The notes beneath the pieces were generated by a model. The model was not told the DNA's origin. It searched no databases and saw only the letters and a list, made by a program, of their open reading frames with translations. From Cinclus cinclus (Eukaryota > Chordata > Aves > Passeriformes > Cinclidae): a stretch of 64,000 bases of DNA. Location: contig NW_026912215.1 of NCBI RefSeq assembly GCF_963662255.1, positions 62,001 through 126,000 of the forward strand. The letters run 5' to 3'. Position numbers and translations under genes: made by a program. Numbering within the stretch: position 1 is the first letter of the stretch; every line of letters begins with the position of its first letter. Shown in pieces: positions 11,101-25,953 of the stretch.

Positions 11101-12990
11101 ACCTATAGAAGCAAGGAACCATTATGACACCATGAAGGCCAAGAATCAAATGGTTCATTGTAAGACCAAGTGGCCTAAAAGGGCTTGGAATGCATTGTGA
11201 CACCACAGAGGTTAAGAGAAGCCAGGAACCATTGTGACCCAATGCAGGCTAACAATCTAATGATCCCTTGTGGCACCAGGGGGTATAAAAAGGGCCAGGG
11301 ATGGATTGTTACAGCACGGGGACCAATAGAAGCAAGGATCTATTATGCCACCGTGGAGGCCAAGAATCAAATGATTCATTGTGACATCAAGTGGCCTAAA
11401 AGGGCATGGGATGCATTGTGACAGCACAGGGGTTAAGAGAAGCAAGGAACCATTGTGACCCAATGCAGGCTAAAAATCTAATGATCCCTAGTGACACCAA
11501 TGGGCATAAAAGGGCCAGGGATGGATTGTTACAGCACGGGGACCAATAGAAGCAAGGATCTATTATGCCACCATGGAGGCCAAGAATCAAATAATTCATT
11601 GTGACATCAAGTGGCCTAAAAGGGCATGGGATGCATTGTGACAGCACAGGGGTTAAGAGAAGCAAGGATCCATTGTGACCCAATGGAGGCTAACAATCTA
11701 AGAATCCCTTGTGACACCAATGGGCCTAAAAGGGGCAGGGATGTATTGTGAAAGCATGGGGCCCAATGAAAACCTGGTACAATTACGCCACCATGGAGGC
11801 CAAGAATCAAATGATTCATTGTAAGACCAAGTGGCCTAAAAGGGCATGGGATGCATTGTGACACCACAGGGGTTAAGAGAAGCAAGGAACCATTGTGACC
11901 CAATGTAGGCTAACAATCTAAGAATCCCTTTTGACAACAGGGGGCGCAAAAGGACCACGGATGAACTCTGACAGCATGGAGAGCTATAGAAACAAGGAAC
12001 CATTATGACACCATGAAGGCCAAGAATCAAATGGTTCATTGTAAGACCAAGTGGCCTAAAAGGGCTTGGAATGCATTGTGACACCACAGAGGTTAAGAGA
12101 AGCCAGGAACCATTGTGACCCAATGCAGGCTAACAATCTAATGATCCCTTGTGGCACCAGGGGGTATAAAAAGGGCCAGGGATGGATTGTTACAGCACGG
12201 GGACCAATAGAAGCAAGGATCTATTATGCCACCGTGGAGGCCAAGAATCAAATGATTCATTGTGACATCAAGTGGCCTAAAAGGGCATGGGATGCATTGT
12301 GACAGCACAGGGGTTAAGAGAAGCAAGGATCCATTGTGACCCAATGGAGGCTAACAATCTAATAATCCCTTTTGACACCAATGGGCCTAAAAGGGGCAGG
12401 GATGTATTGTGAAAGCATGGGGCCCAGTGAAAACATGGTACATTCAAGCCACCCTGGAGGCCAAGAATCAAATGATTCATTGTGACATCAAGTGGCCTAA
12501 AAGGGCATGGGATGCATTGTGACACCACAGGGGTTAAGAGAACCAAGGAACCATTGTTACCCAATGCAGGCTAACAATCTAAGTATCCCTTGTGACACCA
12601 GGGGGCGCAAAAGGGCCACGGATGGACTCTGACAGCATGGGGACCTCTGGAAGCAAGGAACCATTATGACACCATGAAGGCCAAGAATCAAATGGTTCAT
12701 TGTAAGACCAAGTGGTCTAAAAGGGCTTGGAATGCATTGTGACAGCACAGAGGTTAAGAGAAGCAAGGAACCATTGTGACCCATTGCAGGCTAACAATCT
12801 AATGATCCCTAGTGACACCAATGAGCCTAAAAGGTCCAGGGATGGATTGCTACAGCACGGGGACCAATAGAAGCAAGGATCTATTATGCCACCATGGAGG
12901 CCAAGAATCAAATAATTCATTGTGACATCAAGTGGCCTAAAAGGGCATGGGATGCATTGTGACAGCACAGGGGTTAAGAGAAGCAAGGAT
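5750..12990 (+). repeat. Two tandem copies of a 3,524-bp (16-monomer) block
   Basis: Monomers from about 5.75 to 9.47 kb reappear in the same order 3,524 bp downstream, to about 12.99 kb. Rare alleles are shared, such as CCACCCTGGAGG at about 8936 and 12460 and the GTGGTCTAAAAGG form at about 9187 and 12711. It overlaps the 2,643-bp pair, so the 3,524-bp event probably copied part of an already duplicated region. Confidence 0.82.
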
Positions 12991-14909
12991 CCATTGTGAC
13001 CCAATGCAGGCTAACAATCTAATGATCCCTTGTGACACCAGGGGGTATAAAAAGGGCCAGGGATGTATTGTGAAAGCATGGGGCCCAATGAAAACCTGGT
13101 ACAATTACGCCACCATGGAGGCCAAGAATCAAATGATTCATTGTGACATCAAGTGGCCTAAAAGGGCATGGGATGCATTGTGACACCACAGGGGTTAAGA
13201 GAAGAAAGGCACCATTGTAACCCAATGAAGGCTATCAATCTAAGAATCCCTTTTGACACCAGGGGGCGAAAAAGGACCATGGATGAACTCTGACATCATG
13301 GGGACCTATAGAAGCAAGGAACCATTATGACACCATGAAGGCCAAGAATCAAATGGTTCATTGTAAGACCAAGTGGCCTAAAAGGGCTTGGAATGCATTG
13401 TGACACCACAGAGGTTAAGAGAAGCCAGGAACCATTGTGACCCAATGCAGGCTAACAATCTAATGATCCCTTGTGGCACCAGGGGGTATAAAAAGGGCCA
13501 GGGATGGATTGTTACAGCACGGGGACCAATAGAAGCAAGGATCTATTATGCCACCATGGAGGCCAAGAATCAAATGATTCATTGTGACATCAAGTGGCCT
13601 AAAAGGGCATGGGATGCATTGTGACAGCACAGGGGTTAAGAGAAGCAAGGAACCATTGTGACCCAATGCAGGCTAAAAATCTAATGATCCCTAGTGACAC
13701 CAATGAGCCTAAAAGGTCCAGGGATGTATTGCTACAGCACGGGGACCAATAGAAGCAAGGATCTATTATGCCACCATGGAGGCCAAGAATCAAATAATTC
13801 ATTGTGACATCAAGTGGCCTAAAAGGGCATGGGATGCATTGTGACAGCACAGGGGTTAAGAGAAGCAAGGATCCATTGTGACCCAATGGAGGCTAACAAT
13901 CTAAGAATCCCTTGTGACACCAATGGGCCTAAAAGGGGCAGGGATGTATTGTGAAAGCATGGGGCCCAATTAAAACCTGGTACAATTACGCCACCATGGA
14001 GGCCAAGAATCAAATGATTCATTGTGACATCAAGTGGCCTAAAAGGGCATGGGATGCATTGTGACACCACAGGCGTTAAGAGAAGCAAGGATCCATTGTG
14101 ACCCAATGGAGGCTAACAATCTAATGATCCCTTTTGACACCAATGGGCCTAAAAGGGGCAGGGATGTATTGTGAAAGCATGGGGCCCAATTAAAACCTGG
14201 TACAATTTCGCCACCATGGAGGCCAAGAATCAAATGATTCATTGTGACATCAAGTGGCCTAAAAGGGCATGGGATGCATTGTGACACCACAGGGGTTAAG
14301 AGAAGCAAGGAACCATTGTGACCCAATGCAGGCTAACAATCTAAGAATCCCTTGTGGCACAAGGGGGCGCAAAATGACCACGGATGAACTCTGACAGCAT
14401 GGGGACCTATAGAAGCAAGGAACCATTATGACACCATGAAGGCCAAGAATCAAATGGTTCATTGTAAGACCAAGTGGCCTAAAAGGGCTTGGAATGCATT
14501 GTGACACCACAGAGGTTAAGAGAAGCAAGGAACCATTGTGACCCAATGCAGGCTAACAATCTAATGATCCCTTGTGGCACCGGGGGGTATAAAAAAGGCC
14601 AGGGATGGATTGTTACAGCACGGGGACCAATAGAAGCAAGGATCTATTATGCCACCGTGGAGGCCAAGAATCAAATGATTCATTGTGACATCAAGTGGCC
14701 TAAAAGGGCATGGGATGCATTGTGACAGCACAGGCGTTAAGGGAAGCAAGGATCCATTGTGACCCAATGCAGGCTAACAATCTAATGATCCCTTGTGACA
14801 CCAGGGGGTATAAAAAGGGCCAGGGATGTATTGTGAAAGCATGGGGCCCAATGAAAACCTGGTACAATTACGCCACCATGGAGGCCAAGAATCAAATGAT
14901 TCATTGTGA

Positions 14910-17900
14910 CATCAAGTGGCCTAAAAGGGCATGGGATGCATTGTGACACCACAGAGGTTAAGAGAAGCAAGGAACCATTGAGACCCAATGCAGGCTAACA
15001 ATCTAATGATCCCTTGTGACACCAATGGGCCTAAAAGGGGCAGGGATGAATTGTTACAACACGGGGACCAATAGAAGCAAGGATCTATTATGCCACCACG
15101 GAGGCCAAGAATCAAATGATTCATTGTGACATCAAGTGGCCTAAAAGGGCATGGGATGCATTGTGACAGCACAGAGGTTAAGAGAAGCAAGGAACCATTG
15201 TGACGCAATGTAGGCTAACAATCTAAGAATCCCTTTTGACACCAGGGGGCGCAAAATGACCACGGATGAACCTTGACAGCATGGGGACCTATAGAAGCAA
15301 GGAACCATTATGACACCATGAAGGCCAAGAATCAAATGGTTCATTGTAAGACCAAGTGGCCTAAAAGGGCTTGGAATGCATTGTGACACCACAGAGGTTA
15401 AGAGAAGCAAGGAACCATTGTGACCCAATGCAGGCTAACAATCTAATGATCCCTTGTGACACCAATGGGCCTAAAAGGGCCAGGGATGAATTGTGAAAGC
15501 ATGGGGCCCCAGTAAAACCTGGTACAATTATGCCACCATGGAGGCCAAGAATCAAATGATTCATTGTGACATCAAGTGGCCTAAAAGGGCATGGGATGCA
15601 TTGTGACACCACAGGGGTTAAGAGAAGCAAGGCACCATTGTAACCCAATGAAGGCTATCAATCTAAGAATCCCTTTTGACACCAGGGGGCGAAAAAGGAC
15701 CATGGATGAACTCTGACATCATGGGGACCTATAGAAGCAAGGAACCATTATGACACCATGAAGGCCAAGAATCAAATGGTTCATTGTAAGACCAAGTGGC
15801 CTAAAAGGGCTTGGAATGCATTGTGACACCACAGAGGTTAAGAGAAGCCAGGAACCATTGTGACCCAATGCAGGATAACAATCTAATGATCCCTTGTGGC
15901 ACCAGGGGGTATAAAAAGGGCCAGGGATGGATTGTTACAGCACGGGGACCAATAGAAGCAAGGATCTATTATGCCACCGTGGAGGCCAAGAATCAAATGA
16001 TTCATTGTGACATCAAGTGGCCTAAAAGGGCATGGGATGCATTGTGACAGCACAGGGGTTAAGAGAAGCAAGGAACCATTGTGACCCAATGCAGGCTAAA
16101 AATCTAATGATCCCTAGTGACACCAATGGGCCTAAAAGGGCCAGGGATGGATTGTTACAGCACGGGGACCAATAGAAGCAAGGATCTATTATGCCACCAT
16201 GGAGGCCAAGAATCAAATAATTCATTGTGACATCAAGTGGCCTAAAAGGGCATGGGATGCATTGTGACAACACAGGGGTTAAGAGAAGCAAGGATCCATT
16301 GTGACCCAATGGAGGCTAACAATCTAATGATCCCTTGTGACACCAATGGGCCTAAAAGGGGCAGGGATGTATTGTGAAAGCATGGGGCCCAATTAAAACC
16401 TGGTACAATTACGCCACCATGGAGGCCAAGAATCAAATGATTCATTGTGATATCAAGTGGCCTAAAAGGGCATGGGATGCATTGTGACACCACAGGGGTT
16501 AAGAGAAGCAAGGAACCATTGTGACCCAATGTAGGCTAACAATCTAAGAATCCCTTTTGACAACAGGGGGCGCAAAAGGACCACGGATGAACTCTGACAG
16601 CATGGAGAGCTATAGAAACAAGGAACCATTATGACACCATGAAGGCCAAGAATCAAATGGTTCATTGTAAGACCAAGTGGCCTAAAAGGGCTTGGAATGC
16701 ATTGTGACACCACAGAGGTTAAGAGAAGCAAGGAACCATTGTGACCCAATGCAGGCTAACAATCTAATGATCCCTTGTGGCACCAGGGGGTATAAAAAGG
16801 GCCAGGGATGGATTGTTACAGCACGGGGACCAATAGAAGCAAGGATCTATTATGCCACCGTGGAGGCCAAGAATCAAATGATTCATTGTGACATCAAGTG
16901 GCCTAAAAGGGCATGGGATGCATTGTGACAGCACAGGGGTTAAGAGAAGCAAGGATCCATTGTGACCCAATGGAGGCTAACAATCTAAGGATCCCTTTTG
17001 ACACCAATGGGCCTAAAAGGGGCAGGGATGTATTGTGAAAGCATGGGGCCCAGTGAAAACATGGTACAATCAAGCCAACATGGAGGCCAAGAATCAAATG
17101 ATTCATTGTGACATCAAGTGGCCTAAAAGGGCATGGGATGCATTGTGACACCACAGGGGTTAAGAGAACCAAGGCAGCATTGTAACCCAATGCAGGCTAA
17201 CAATCTAAGAATCCCTTTTGACACCAGGGGGCGCAAAAGGACCACGGATGAACTCTGACAGCATGGGGACCTATAGAAGCAAGGAACCATTATGACACCA
17301 TGAAGGCCAAGAATCAAATGGTTCATTGTGACATCAAGTGGCCTAAAAGGGCTTGGAATGCATTGTGACAGCACAGAGGTTAAGAGAAGCAAGGAACCAT
17401 TGTGACCCAATGCAGGCTAACAATCTAATGATCCCTTGTGGCACCGGGGGGTATAAAAAGGGCCAGGGATGGATTGTTACAGCACGGGGACCAATAGAAG
17501 CAAGGATCTATTATGCCACCATGGAGGCCAAGAATCAAATGATTCATTGTGACATCAAGTGGCCTAAAAGGGCATGGGATGCATTGTGACACCACAGAGG
17601 TTAAGAGAAGCAAGGAACCATTGAGACCCAATGCAGGCTAACAATCTAATGATCCCTTGTGACACCAATGAGCCTAAAAGGTCCAGGGATGGATTGCTAC
17701 AGCACGGGGACCAATAGAAGCAAGGATCTATTATGCCACCATGGAGGCCAAGAATCAAATAATTCATTGTGACATCAAGTGGCCTAAAAGGGCATGGGAT
17801 GCATTGTGACAACACAGGGGTTAAGAGAAGCAAGGATCCATTGTGACCCAATGGAGGCTAACAATCTAATGATCCCTTGTGACACCAATGGGCCTAAAAG

Positions 17901-19180
17901 GGGCAGGGATGTATTGTGAAGGCATGGGGCACAATTAAAACCTGGTACAATTACGCCACCATGGAGGCCAAGAATCAAATGATTCATTGTGACATCAAGT
18001 GGCCTAAAAGGGCATGGGATGCATTGTGACACCACAGGGGTTAAGAGAAGCAAGGCACCATTGTAACCCAATGAAGGCTATCAATCTAAGAATCCCTTTT
18101 GACACCAGGGGGCGAAAAAGGACCATGGATGAACTCTGACATCATGGGGACCTATAGAAGCAAGGAACCATTATGACACCATGAAGGCCAAGAATCAAAT
18201 GGTTCATTGTAAGACCAAGTGGCCTAAAAGGGCTTGGAATGCATTGTGACACCACAGAGGTTAAGAGAAGCCAGGAACCATTGTGACCCAATGCAGGCTA
18301 ACAATCTAATGATCCCTTGTGGCACCAGGGGGTATAAAAAGGGCCAGGGATGGATTGTTACAGCACGGGGACCAATAGAAGCAAGGATCTATTATGCCAC
18401 CGTGGAGGCCAAGAATCAAATGATTCATTGTGACATCAAGTGGCCTAAAAGGGCATGGGATGCATTGTGACAGCACAGGGGTTAAGAGAAGCAAGGATCC
18501 ATTGTGACCCAATGCAGGCTAAAAATCTAATGATCCCTAGTGACACCAATGGGCCTAAAAGGGGCAGGGATGTATTGTGAATGCATGGGGCCCAGTGAAA
18601 ACATGGTACAATCAAGCCAACATGGAGGCCAAGAATCAAATGATTCATTGTGACATCAAGTGGCCTAAAAGGGCATGGGATGCATTGTGACACCACAGGG
18701 GTTAAGAGAACCAAGGCACCATTGTAACCCAATGCAGGCTAACAATCTAAGAATCCCTTTTGACACCAGGGGGCGCAAAAGGACCACGGATGAACTCTGA
18801 CAGCATGGGGACCTATAGAAGCAAGGAACCATTATGACACCATGAAGGCCAAGAATCAAGTGGTTCATTGTGACATCAAGTGGCCTAAAAGGGCTTGGAA
18901 TGCATTGTGACAGCACAGAGGTTAAGAGAAGCAAGGAACCATTGTGACCCAATGCAGGCTAACAATCTAATGATCCCTTGTGGCACCGGGGGGTATAAAA
19001 AGGGCCAGGGATGGATTGTTACAGCACGGGGACCAATAGAAGCAAGGATCTATTATGCCACCATGGAGGCCAAGAATCAAATGATTCATTGTGACATCAA
19101 GTGGCCTAAAAGGGCATGGGATGCATTGTGACACCACAGAGGTTAAGAGAAGCAAGGAACCATTGAGACCCAATGCAGGC
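14910..19180 (+). repeat. Long-range copy of 150-4640 (offset 14,758 then 14,538 bp)
   Basis: The monomer order of about 150-2900 is repeated at about 14910-17650 with a 14,758-bp offset (67 monomers). From about 3250-4640 the match continues at about 17785-19180 with a 14,538-bp offset, exactly one monomer less. The second copy has therefore lost one 220-bp unit near 17.6-17.8 kb, or the first gained one. At that point copy 2 joins AACACAATGAGCC-type sequence to a different partner. Confidence 0.8.
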
Positions 19181-21150
19181 TAACAATCTAATGATCCCTT
19201 GTGACACCAATGGGCCTAAAAGGGGCAGGGATGAATTGTTAAAACACGGGGACCAATAGAAGCAAGGATCTATTATGCCACCACGGAGGCCAAGAATCAA
19301 ATGATTCATTGTGACATCAAGTGGCCTAAAAGGGCATGGGATGCATTGTGACAGCACAGAGGTTAAGAGAAGCAAGGAACCATTGTGACGCAATGTAGGC
19401 TAACAATCTAAGAATCCCTTTTGACACCAGGGGGCGCAAAATGACCACGGATGAACCTTGACAGCATGGGGACCTATAGAAGCAAGGAACCATTATGACA
19501 CCATGAAGGCCAAGAATCAAATGGTTCATTGTAAGACCAAGTGGCCTAAAAGGGCTTGGAATGCATTGTGACACCACAGAGGTTAAGAGAAGCAAGGAAC
19601 CATTGTGACCCAATGCAGGCTAACAATCTAATGATCCCTTGTGACACCAATGGGCCTAAAAGGGGCAGGGATGAATTGTGAAAGCATGGGGCCCCAGTAA
19701 AACCTGGTACAATTATGCCACCATGGAGGCCAAGAATCAAATGATTCATTGTGACATCAAGTGGCCTAAAAGGGCATGGGATGCATTGTGACACCACAGG
19801 GGTTAAGAGAAGCAAGGCACCATTGTAACCCAATGAAGGCTATCAATCTAAGAATCCCTTTTGACACCAGGGGGCGAAAAAGGACCATGGATGAACTCTG
19901 ACATCATGGGGACCTATAGAAGCAAGGAACCATTATGACACCATGAAGGCCAAGAATCAAATGGTTCATTGTAAGACCAAGTGGCCTAAAAGGGCTTGGA
20001 ATGCATTGTGACACCACAGAGGTTAAGAGAAGCAAGGAACCATTGTGACCCAATGCAGGCTAACAATCTAATGATCCCTTGTGGCACCAGGGGGTATAAA
20101 AAGGGCCAGGGATGGATTGTTACAGCACGGGGACCAATAGAAGCAAGGATCTATTATGCCACCGTGGAGGCCAAGAATCAAATGATTCATTGTGACATCA
20201 AGTGGCCTAAAAGGGCATGGGATGCATTGTGACAGCACAGGGGTTAAGAGAAGCAAGGAACCATTGTGACCCAATGCAGGCTAAAAATCTAATGATCCCT
20301 AGTGACACCAATGGGCATAAAAGGGCCAGGGATGGATTGTTACAGCACGGGGACCAATAGAAGCAAGGATCTATTATGCCACCATGGAGGCCAAGAATCA
20401 AATAATTCATTGTGACATCAAGTGGCCTAAAAGGGCATGGGATGCATTGTGACAGCACAGGGGTTAAGAGAAGCAAGGATCCATTGTGACCCAATGGAGG
20501 CTAACAATCTAATGATCCCTTGTGACACCAATGGGCCTAAAAGGGGCAGGGATGTATTGTGAAAGCATGGGGCCCAATTAAAACCTGGTACAATTACGCC
20601 ACCATCGAGGCCAAGAATCAAATGATTCATTGTGACATCAAGTGGCCTAAAAGGGCATGGGATGCATTGTGACACCACAGGGGTTAAGAGAAGCAAGGAA
20701 CCATTGTTACCCAATGCAGGCTAACAATCTAAGAATCCCTTTTGACAACAGGGGGCGCAAAAGGACCACGGATGAACTCTGACAGCATGGAGAGCTATAG
20801 AAACAAGGAACCATTATGACACCATGAAGGCCAAGAATCAAATGGTTCATTGTAAGACCAAGTGGCCTAAAAGGGCTTGGAATGCATTGTGACACCACAG
20901 AGGTTAAGAGAAGCAAGGAACCATTGTGACCCAATGCAGGCTAACAATCTAATGATCCCTTGTGGCACCAGGGGGTATAAAAAGGGCCAGGGATGGATTG
21001 TTACAGCACGGGGACCAATAGAAGGAAGGATCTATTATGCCACCGTGGAGGCCAAGAATCAAATGATTCATTGTGACATCAAGTGGCCTAAAAGGGCATG
21101 GGATGCATTGTGACAGCACAGGGGTTAAGAGAAGCAAGGATCCATTGTGA
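14921..21150 (+). repeat. Tandem block with a 4,185-bp (19-monomer) period
   Basis: Monomers at about 14921-16960 correspond to those at about 19106-21150 with a 4,185-bp offset. The GACGCAATGTAGG allele at about 15202 and 19387 is shared. Scattered differences, such as AGGATAACAATC at about 15873 against AGGCTAACAATC, show that the copies have diverged a little. Confidence 0.78.
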
Positions 21151-24100
21151 CCCAATGGAGGCTAACAATCTAATAATCCCTTTTGACACCAATGGGCCTA
21201 AAAGGGGCAGGGATGTATTGTGAAAGCATGGGGCCCAGTGAAAACATGGTACATTCAAGCCACCATGGAGGCCAAGAATCAAATGATTCATTGTGACATC
21301 AAGTGGCCTAAAAGGGCATGGGATGCATTGTGACACCACAGGGGTTAAGAGAAGCAAGGCACCATTGTAACCCAATGAAGGCTATCAATCTAAGAATCCC
21401 TTTTGACACCAGGGGGCGAAAAAGGACCATGGATGAACTCTGACATCATGGGGACCTATAGAAGCAAGGAACCATTATGACACCATGAAGGCCAAGAATC
21501 AAATGGTTCATTGTAAGACCAAGTGGCCTAAAAGGGCTTGGAATGCATTGTGACACCACAGAGGTTAAGAGAAGCCAGGAACCATTGTGACCCAATGCAG
21601 GCTAACAATCTAATGATCCCTTGTGGCACCAGGGGGTATAAAAAGGGCCAGGGATGGATTGTTACAGCACGGGGACCAATAGAAACAAGGATCTATTATG
21701 CCACCGTGGAGGCCAAGAATCAAATGATTCATTGTGACATCAAGTGGCCTAAAAGGGCATGGGATGCATTGTGACAGCACAGGGGTTAAGAGAAGCAAGG
21801 ATCCATTGTGACCCAATGCAGGCTAAAAATCTAATGATCCCTAGTGACACCAATGGGCCTAAAAGGGCCAGGGATGGATTGTTACAGCACGGGGACCAAT
21901 AGAAGCAAGGATCTATTATGCCACCATGGAGGCCAAGAATCAAATAATTCATTGTGACATCAAGTGGCCTAAAAGGGCATGGGATGCATTGTGACAGCAC
22001 AGGGGTTAAGAGAAGCAAGGATCCATTGTGACCCAATGGAGGCTAACAATCTAAGAATCCCTTGTGACACCAATGGGCCTAAAAGGGGCAGGGATGTATT
22101 GTGAAAGCATGGGGCCCAATTAAAACCTGGTACAATTACGCCACCATGGAGGCCAAGAATCAAATGATTCATTGTGACACCAAGTGGCCTAAAAGGGCAT
22201 GGGATGCATTGTGACACCACAGGGGTTAAGAGAAGCAAGGAACCATTGTGACCCAATGTAGGCTAACAATCTAAGAATCCCTTTTGACAACAGGGGGCGC
22301 AAAAGGACCACGGATGAACTCTGACAGCATGGAGAGCTATAGAAACAAGGAACCATTATGACACCATGAAGGCCAAGAATCAAATGGTTCATTGTAAGAC
22401 CAAGTGGCCTAAAAGGGCTTGGAATGCATTGTGACACCACAGAGGTTAAGAGAAGCCAGGAACCATTGTGACCCAATGCAGGCTAACAATCTAATGATCC
22501 CTTGTGGCACCAGGGGGTATAAAAAGGGCCAGGGATGGATTGTTACAGCACGGGGACCAATAGAAGCAAGGATCTATTATGCCACCGTGGAGGCCAAGAA
22601 TCAAATGATTCATTGTGACATCAAGTGGCCTAAAAGGGCATGGGATGCATTGTGACAGCACAGGGGTTAAGAGAAGCAAGGATCCATTGTGACCCAATGG
22701 AGGCTAACAATCTAATAATCCCTTTTGACACCAATGGGCCTAAAAGGGGCAGGGATGTATTGTGAAAGCATGGGGCCCAGTGAAAACATGGTACATTCAA
22801 GCCACCATGGAGGCCAAGAATCAAATGATTCATTGTGACATCAAGTGGCCTAAAAGGGCATGGGATGCATTGTGACACCACAGGGGTTAAGAGAACCAAG
22901 GAACCATTGTTACCCAATGCAGGCTAACAATCTAAGAATCCCTTGTGACACCAGGGGGCGCAAAAGGGCCACGGATGGACTCTGACAGCATGGGGACCTC
23001 TGGAAGCAAGGAACCATTATGACACCATGAAGGCCAAGAATCAAATGGTTCATTGTAAGACCAAGTGGTCTAAAAGGGCTTGGAATGCATTGTGACAGCA
23101 CAGAGGTTAAGAGAAGCAAGGAACCATTGTGACCCATTGCAGGCTAACAATCTAATGATCCCTAGTGACACCAATGAGCCTAAAAGGTCCAGGGATGGAT
23201 TGCTACAGCACGGGGACCAATAGAAGCAAGGATCTATTATGCCACCATGGAGGCCAAGAATCAAATAATTCATTGTGACATCAAGTGGCCTAAAAGGGCA
23301 TGGGATGCATTGTGACAGCACAGGGGTTAAGAGAATCAAGGATCCATTGTGACCCAATGGAGGCTAACAATCTAATGATCCCTTGTGACACCAATGGGCC
23401 TAAAAGGGGCAGGGATGTATTGTGAAAGCATGGGGCCCAATTAAAACCTGGTACAATTACGCCACCATGGAGGCCAAGAATCAAATGATTCATTGTGACA
23501 TCAAGTGGCCTAAAAGGGCATGGGATGCATTGTGACACCACAGGGGTTAAGAGAAGCAAGGCACCATTGTAACCCAATGAAGGCTATCAATCTAAGAATC
23601 CCTTTTGACACCAGGGGGCGAAAAAGGACCATGGATGAACTCTGACATCATGGGGACCTATAGAAGCAAGGAACCATTATGACACCATGAAGGCCAAGAA
23701 TCAAATGGTTCATTGTAAGACCAAGTGGCCTAAAAGGGCTTGGAATGCATTGTGACACCACAGAGGTTAAGAGAAGCCAGGAACCATTGTGACCCAATGC
23801 AGGCTAACAATCTAATGATCCCTTGTGGCACCAGGGGGTATAAAAAGGGCCAGGGATGGATTGTTACAGCACGGGGACCAATAGAAGCAAGGATCTATTA
23901 TGCCACCATGGAGGCCAAGAATCAAATGATTCATTGTGACATCAAGTGGCCTAAAAGGGCATGGGATGCATTGTGACAGCACAGGGGTTAAGAGAAGCAA
24001 GGAACCATTGTGACCCAATGCAGGCTAAAAATCTAATGATCCCTAGTGACACCAATGGGCCTAAAAGGGCCAGGGATGGATTGTTACAGCACGGGGACCA

Positions 24101-25780
24101 ATAGAAGCAAGGATCTATTATGCCACCATGGAGGCCAAGAATCAAATAATTCATTGTGACATCAAGTGGCCTAAAAGGGCATGGGATGCATTGTGACAGC
24201 ACAGGGGTTAAGAGAAGCAAGGATCCATTGTGACCCAATGGAGGCTAACAATCTAAGAATCCCTTGTGACACCAATGGGCCTAAAAGGGGCAGGGATGTA
24301 TTGTGAAAGCATGGGGCCCAATTAAAACCTGGTACAATTACGCCACCATGGAGGCCAAGAATCAAATGATTCATTGTGACATCAAGTGGCCTAAAAGGGC
24401 ATGGGATGCATTGTGACACCACAGGGGTTAAGAGAAGCAAGGAACCATTGTGACCCAATGTAGGCTAACAATCTAAGAATCCCTTTTGACAACAGGGGGC
24501 GCAAAAGGACCACGGATGAACTCTGACAGCATGGAGAGCTATAGAAACAAGGAACCATTATGACACCATGAAGGCCAAGAATCAAATGGTTCATTGTAAG
24601 ACCAAGTGGCCTAAAAGGGCTTGGAATGCATTGTGACACCACAGAGGTTAAGAGAAGCAAGGAACCATTGTGACCCAATGCAGGCTAACAATCTAATGAT
24701 CCCTTGTGGCACCAGGGGGTATAAAAAGGGCCAGGGATGGATTGTTACAGCACGGGGACCAATAGAAGCAAGGATCTATTATGCCACCGTGGAGGCCAAG
24801 AATCAAATGATTCATTGTGACATCAAGTGGCCTAAAAGGGCATGGGATGCATTGTGACAGCACAGGGGTTAAGAGAAGCAAGGATCCATTGTGACCCAAT
24901 GGAGGCTAACAATCTAATAATCCCTTTTGACACCAATGGGCCTAAAAGGGCCAGGGATGTATTGTGAAAGCATGGGGCCCAGTGAAAACATGGTACATTC
25001 AAGCCACCATGGAGGCCAAGAATCAAATGATTCATTGTGACATCAAGTGGCCTAAAAGGGCATGGGATGCATTGTGACACCACAGGGGTTAAGAGAACCA
25101 AGGAACCATTGTTACCCAATGCAGGCTAACAATCTAAGTATCCCTTGTGACACCAGGGGGCGCAAAAGGGCCACGGATGGACTCTGACAGCATGGGGACC
25201 TCTGGAAGCAAGGAACCATTATGACACCATGAAGGCCAAGAATCAAATGGTTCATTGTAAGACCAAGTGGTCTAAAAGGGCTTGGAATGCATTGTGACAG
25301 CACAGAGGTTAAGAGAAGCAAGGAACCATTGTGACCCATTGCAGGCTAACAATCTAATGATCCCTAGTGACACCAATGGGCCTAAAAGGTCCAGGTATGG
25401 ATTGCTACAGCACGGGGACCAATAGAAGCAAGGATCTATTATGCCACCATGGAGGCCAAGAATCAAATAATTCATTGTGACATCAAGTGGCCTAAAAGGG
25501 CATGGGATGCATTGTGACAGCACAGGGGTTAAGAGAAGCAAGGATCCATTGTGACCCAATGGAGGCTAACAATCTAATGATCCCTTGTGACACCAATGGG
25601 CCTAAAAGGGGCAGGGATGTAATGTGAAAGCATGGGGCCCAATTAAAACCTGGTACAATTACGCCACCATGGAGGCCAAGAATCAAATGATTCATTGTGA
25701 CATCAAGTGGCCTAAAAGGGCATGGGATGCATTGTGACACCACAGGGGTTAAGAGAAGCAAGGATCCATTGTGACCCAAT
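21090..25780 (+). repeat. Two tandem copies of a 2,202-bp (10-monomer) block
   Basis: Successive monomers from about 21.1 to 23.5 kb recur at a 2,202-bp offset up to about 25.78 kb. They include the CATGGAGAGCTATAGAAAC form at about 22330 and 24532 and the CTCTGGAAGCAAGG form at about 22998 and 25200. Part of this region also matches 8.6-10.1 kb at an offset of 13,877 bp (63 monomers). Confidence 0.8.
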
Positions 25781-25953
25781 GCAGGCTAATAATCCCAGGA
25801 TCCCATTTGACACCAGGGGGCGTAAAAGGGCCAGGGATGAATTGTGACAGCATGGGGACCAATAGAAACAAGGAACCATTATGACACCATGGAGGCCAAG
25901 AATCAAATGATTCATTGTGACATCAAGTGGCCTAAAAGGGCATGGGATGCATT
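25734..25953 (+). repeat. Representative type E monomer (rare form)
   Basis: Sub-repeat 2 reads AGGCTAATAATCCCAGGATCC and sub-repeat 3 is CACCAGGGGGCGTAAAAGGG, followed by GTGACAGCATGGGGACCAATAG and AAACAAGGAACC. Other copies lie near 1.3-1.5, 35.5, 38.8, 46.9, 51.3 and 55.5 kb. It shares the 12-base CTCF-like core with type C but has T after CG. The copy at about 1285-1505 has a one-base insertion (GTTAGGATGAAG for GTTAAGAGAAG) and then a type A/D-like second half. Confidence 0.85.
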
